A stretch of 17,430 bases of DNA, taken from positions 1 through 17,430 of the forward strand of contig JAWLCG010000067.1 in assembly GCA_041687295.1 (NCBI GenBank), given 5' to 3'. Numbering within the stretch: the stretch's first letter is position 1; every line of letters starts with the position of its first letter. Both the position numbers and the translations under genes were made by a program. The stretch is from JAWLCG01 sp041687295. GTDB lineage: Bacteria; Planctomycetota; Phycisphaerae; SM23-33; FEN-1343. Shown piece by piece: positions 14,087 through 17,430 of the stretch. Under the pieces are notes generated by a model. The model had not been told where the DNA came from. It saw only the letters and a list, made by a program, of their open reading frames with translations, and did not search any database.

Positions 14087-15622
14087 CTACTTTGCCGATG
14101 CCGCTGCCTGGGCCTGCGGCAGAACCTCAATGGCCTCCAGCATCCGCCGCGGCAGGTCGCGGGCAGCCTTGGGAAGATTCAGCGGATCTTCCATGAACAC
14201 GCAGTACATCAGGATAGTCTGGCCCGACGTAAAGACCATGCCGATCTGGCCCACATTCTGCCCGTTGTGCGTCTGCATCGCCGCTGGGGTGGAGAGGTAC
14301 CGGTCGGACTGACCTTCCAGGGATTGCCATTCGACCGGTCCAGCCATTCCATATCGTTTGGCCAGCAACTCGCCGCAACGGTCCAGCATGGCCTGCCGGG
14401 TAGGCAGTTCACTGGGGACCACCTCATATGACACCATAAAGATGGGTTGGTCTCGCCTCGGATCACGAAGCGCCAGATTGAAGGCCTCAGGCTTGCCCAA
14501 CCAGTAATGCATCGTTCCCGGCCAAGCCGCCTTAACCAGGCCGGGGAACAGCGATACCTTCGGCGCGAACTGCTCACTATCTGCCCACGGGTCATGCCGA
14601 GGCGCCCAGTGGAGGCTCTGCGCGATCCGCTGTGGCATCTGGCGTGCTTCCGCCGGCAGTGACGCCGGATCGACATGCCACGCAAAGAGAAGAGTGGTAG
14701 TTCCGGTCTGGCCGAATATGTGGGCCTCCTGGACCCACTCAGGCTCATCGCCGTTGGGCGAAGTTTGCCGGACCGCTCTGGAAATCACTCTCTGGCCGTC
14801 TTCACCAAGGTCGGACCACCGGAAAGGCCCTTCAGCGCCTTTCTCGACGGCCACTGCACTACTGGCGTCCAGGAACTCCTGACGGTTCTCCTTCGGAACC
14901 CCGCCTGGAGTGTAGAGCAGGAACGAGCTCAAGAGCAGTAAGCCTTCGCGGCTGTAGTCGAGGACCTCCAGGGAGCAGCTTCGTTCCTCTCCACCCACAA
15001 TACCTACTCCGCCGGGACACCCCAGAAGCATCTTGCCCCCCAGAACCGGCCATGGGCGGACAGGGGCATCCACATGCACCCACGGCTGGGCACACTCCAC
15101 CCACCTGACGCTCTGCACCATGGCATCCAGTCCCTCACGCCATGCTGAGTCCCCTGGAGCCCCTGCCACAGCGAAGCAGTAGAGACAGGCCCCATGCCTG
15201 GCGATGTAGTACGACCGAACAGGTAGAGGACCCGACTCCTCCGAAAAGAGAAACTCAACTGAAGGGACTCCGTCCACCATTGCGTCACGTCGAGCGGGGC
15301 TTTCGCCAAGGGCAGCAACCGCTCCAAGGAAACCATCGACCGCCTCCTCAAGAGTCTGGGGAGGACCCGGATAGACACTCAAGTCAACCTTGCCCCGAAC
15401 CTGGCCCCCTACCGGACTGTCAAGCAGAACCCAGGAGGCTGCGGTGGAGTCCTGCGCCGGCAGTCGGACCCACCCTGGCGGCGTCTGCACAGTCAGGCCG
15501 TAGACTGTCAGATCACCGGTGTACTGACTGGCACTGAGCGCCGGCTGAGTCTCCGCCGTCTGCGCATAGGCGGCCGAGAGGGTCAGGGCCAGTGTCAGAA
15601 GGATCGCTGTCCAGGTCCGCAT
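14087..15622 (-). CDS. Secreted protein of three PsbP/DUF1795-like modules
   Basis: A 511-residue exported protein with a signal peptide ending at AYA-Q (residues 1-20). Three stretches (about 40-175, 190-340 and 355-501) each show the same order: a short strand pair, a long charged helix, a central acidic or aromatic strand, a hydrophobic strand with aromatic residues (CLYCFAVAG; TTTLLFAWHV; ILMYCVFM) and a closing helix. The first module (GLTVQTPPGWVRLP with RSYYIARHGACLYCF) resembles the PsbP/DUF1795 fold; the others are diverged. The ATG has AAGGGAGA 5 bases upstream. Base composition is visibly less GC-rich and codon use less extreme than in all neighbours. It sits between MoxR and DUF58, which are normally adjacent, so it may be a late insertion. 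The function is unknown; a periplasmic ligand-binding or scaffold role is speculative. Confidence 0.82.
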   Translation of the reverse strand: MRTWTAILLTLALTLSAAYAQTAETQPALSASQYTGDLTVYGLTVQTPPGWVRLPAQDSTAASWVLLDSPVGGQVRGKVDLSVYPGPPQTLEEAVDGFLGAVAALGESPARRDAMVDGVPSVEFLFSEESGPLPVRSYYIARHGACLYCFAVAGAPGDSAWREGLDAMVQSVRWVECAQPWVHVDAPVRPWPVLGGKMLLGCPGGVGIVGGEERSCSLEVLDYSREGLLLLSSFLLYTPGGVPKENRQEFLDASSAVAVEKGAEGPFRWSDLGEDGQRVISRAVRQTSPNGDEPEWVQEAHIFGQTGTTTLLFAWHVDPASLPAEARQMPQRIAQSLHWAPRHDPWADSEQFAPKVSLFPGLVKAAWPGTMHYWLGKPEAFNLALRDPRRDQPIFMVSYEVVPSELPTRQAMLDRCGELLAKRYGMAGPVEWQSLEGQSDRYLSTPAAMQTHNGQNVGQIGMVFTSGQTILMYCVFMEDPLNLPKAARDLPRRMLEAIEVLPQAQAAASAK

Positions 15623-15627
15623 TCGGG

Positions 15628-15635
15628 TCTCCCTT
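15628..15635 (-). promoter_or_regulatory. Shine-Dalgarno site of the triple-module gene
   Basis: AAGGGAGA on the minus strand, 5 bases before the ATG at 15622. It supports that start. Confidence 0.75.
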
Positions 15636-15656
15636 GGTCGCCCCCGTCGTGTTCGT

Positions 15657-15673
15657 GGCGGGCGGTGCCCGCC
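15657..15673. repeat. GGCGGGC-N3-GCCCGCC hairpin repeat, copy 3
   Basis: Seven-bp perfect stem with loop GGT, 4 bp from the adjoining CCCCGGGC repeat. Confidence 0.72.
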
Positions 15674-15677
15674 GTGG

Positions 15678-15707
15678 CGAAGACCCCGGGCAGGCCCGGG
15701 GCTATAT
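15678..15707. repeat. CCCCGGGC hairpin repeat, copy 2
   Basis: CGAAGA, stem CCCCGGGC (15684-15691), loop AG, arm GCCCGGGG (15694-15701), then CTATAT. Same orientation and flanks as 1322-1351. Confidence 0.8.
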
Positions 15708-15722
15708 GTCTTACCTTTGAAA

Positions 15723-15749
15723 CCTCTGTGTCCTCTGTGTCCTCTGTGG
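15723..15749. repeat. Nonamer tandem repeat (CCTCTGTGT)
   Basis: Three consecutive units CCTCTGTGT, CCTCTGTGT, CCTCTGTGG. This is the shortest and most exact of the tandem arrays in the window. Confidence 0.8.
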
Positions 15750-15770
15750 CCCGCTTTCTCCGCCTTCGTT

Positions 15771-15821
15771 GCCGGGCCTCGCTGCGCTCGACCCGGCCTA
15801 CGGGGGCCGGCCTACGGGGCC

Positions 15822-15822
<1 letters not shown>
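15771..15822. repeat. GCCGGG hairpin followed by a GGCCTACGGGG direct repeat
   Basis: GCCGGG (15771-15776) pairs with CCCGGC (15792-15797) around a CTCGCTGCGCTCGA-type loop. It is followed by two overlapping copies of GGCCTACGGGG (15796-15806 and 15809-15819), the second running up to the MoxR stop codon (15822-15824). Confidence 0.65.
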
Positions 15823-16874
<1,052 letters not shown>

Positions 16875-16880
16875 GGGGGT

Positions 16881-16886
16881 CTCCTT
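16881..16886 (-). promoter_or_regulatory. Shine-Dalgarno site of the MoxR gene
   Basis: AAGGAG on the minus strand, 6 bases before the GTG at 16874, in the short gap after the toroid gene. It decides the GTG start over longer alternatives. Confidence 0.85.
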
Positions 16887-16891
16887 GGGGG

Positions 16892-17430
16892 CTACCGCTG
16901 GTAGATGGGCAGGTAGCCGTAGGGCAGTTGCAGGATGATGGTGGCCAGGGCGGTGCCGTACGTGGTGCCCACGCCGTCGCCCATCCAGCTGCCGTCGGGG
17001 GCCTGGATCCGCAGCAGGTGGTCGCGGATCTGGGGGTAGTAGACGTCGTAGTCGTCGCCGCCGCGCTGGTACATGGCCTGGGCCATGTAGAAGTGCAGGT
17101 AGAACCAGTGCCCGTCGCGTGTGGCGACGTCGATGGCCTGGCGGACGTAGCGGACCAGCCGCTCGACGGTCTGCCCCTCGTCCGAGCCGTCCTGGCGGTC
17201 GTAGACGCCAGCGGCGTAGAAGCACGCGATGGCCGCCGCCGAGATGGCCGGCCGGCTCGAGCCGCGGGAGGAGTAGCTGTAGCTGATGCCCCCGTCGGGG
17301 TTCTGGCAGTCGCGGAGGTACTTGACCGCGCGGTCGATGGTGGAGCGCGGCACCTTGATGCCGACGTTGCGGCAGGCGCGGAGGGCCTGCAGCTGCGTGA
17401 CGGTGACGCTGCCCTCGTCGCCGCCGCTGG
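16892..17430 (-). CDS. Alpha/alpha-toroid (prenyltransferase/squalene-cyclase repeat) protein, C-terminal part
   Basis: Partial: the frame is open to the right edge, so the start lies outside the window. The visible 178 residues include VTQLQALRACRNVGIKVP, then CQNPDGGISYSYSSRG, an Ala-rich helix (AISAAAIACFYAAGVYD), HWFYLHFYMAQAMYQRG, and QAPDGSWMGDGVGTTYGTALATIILQ ending in LPYGYLPIYQR. These are repeated helix pairs with NPDGG/PDGSW turns, as in the toroid folds of squalene-hopene cyclases and prenyltransferase beta subunits. The catalytic DxDD motif of cyclases is not in the visible part, and planctomycetes have many such proteins without that activity. Its close linkage (17 bp) to the MoxR gene suggests a substrate-recognition or structural role in the same envelope system rather than terpene chemistry; this is inference. 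Confidence 0.85.
   Translation of the reverse strand, partial: SGGDEGSVTVTQLQALRACRNVGIKVPRSTIDRAVKYLRDCQNPDGGISYSYSSRGSSRPAISAAAIACFYAAGVYDRQDGSDEGQTVERLVRYVRQAIDVATRDGHWFYLHFYMAQAMYQRGGDDYDVYYPQIRDHLLRIQAPDGSWMGDGVGTTYGTALATIILQLPYGYLPIYQR

Larger units (their letters stand above)
15623..15821. other. Repeat-filled gap between MoxR and triple-module gene
   Basis: No gene lies in these 199 bp. It holds a GGCGGGC hairpin (15657-15673), a CCCCGGGC hairpin (15678-15707), a nonamer array (15723-15749), a GCCGGG/CCCGGC hairpin (15771-15797) and a direct repeat of GGCCTACGGGG (15796-15822). Confidence 0.7.

Noticed and set aside
16875..17225. N-terminal extension of MoxR to 17225
   Set aside because: The extra residues are an Arg/Pro-rich shadow of the toroid gene, while GTG at 16874 has an AAGGAG site at the right distance and gives a normal MoxR length.

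Overview
The window reads as a chromosomal segment from a high-GC member of the Planctomycetota. This is inferred from the gene content: a MoxR ATPase, a DUF58 protein, two VWA membrane proteins, a DUF4175-like protein and low-complexity secreted helper proteins, plus a dense population of small GC-rich hairpin repeats. No ribosomal or other phylogenetic marker is present, so class or genus cannot be given. Every convincing gene lies on the minus strand; transcription therefore runs from 17430 towards 1.

In transcription order: the 3' part of an alpha/alpha-toroid (prenyltransferase/squalene-cyclase-like repeat) protein enters from the right edge (16892-17430). A MoxR-family AAA+ ATPase follows 17 bp later (15822-16874). 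Next come a secreted protein made of three PsbP/DUF1795-like modules (14087-15622), a DUF58 protein (13105-14019), a BatA-like membrane VWA protein (10624-12828, probably starting a little upstream), and a second membrane VWA protein with a glutamine-amidotransferase-like domain (7748-10627). A 661-bp repeat island (7087-7747) separates these from a DUF4175-like membrane protein (4906-7086), a secreted coiled-coil protein with a polyglycine linker (2618-4909) and a secreted TPR-like protein (1485-2621). Last is a secreted NPCBM-domain protein (43-1272). Three junctions (2618-2621, 4906-4909, 10624-10627) are 4-base ATGA overlaps, implying translational coupling.

The genes fit a MoxR/VWA envelope machine. 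A cytoplasmic AAA+ ATPase would act on VWA-bearing partners (DUF58 and the two membrane VWA proteins), and the membrane-anchored DUF4175-like protein and two exported helical proteins would form its periplasmic part. The general MoxR-DUF58-VWA association is established. The function of this planctomycete version is not known to me, and the joint mechanism is inference.

The gaps are unusually structured. They carry at least five families of short palindromic repeats: one is about 90 bp with compensatory stem changes and is translated as the N-terminus of the coiled-coil protein, another is a composite element present as inverted pairs. They also carry tandem arrays of 7-, 8- or 9-bp units with different sequences in each gap. 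The octamer arrays abut the starts of the DUF58 and BatA-like genes, and the BatA-like gene appears to have lost a conventional start codon. I see no tRNA, rRNA, CRISPR array, transposase or canonical intrinsic terminator.
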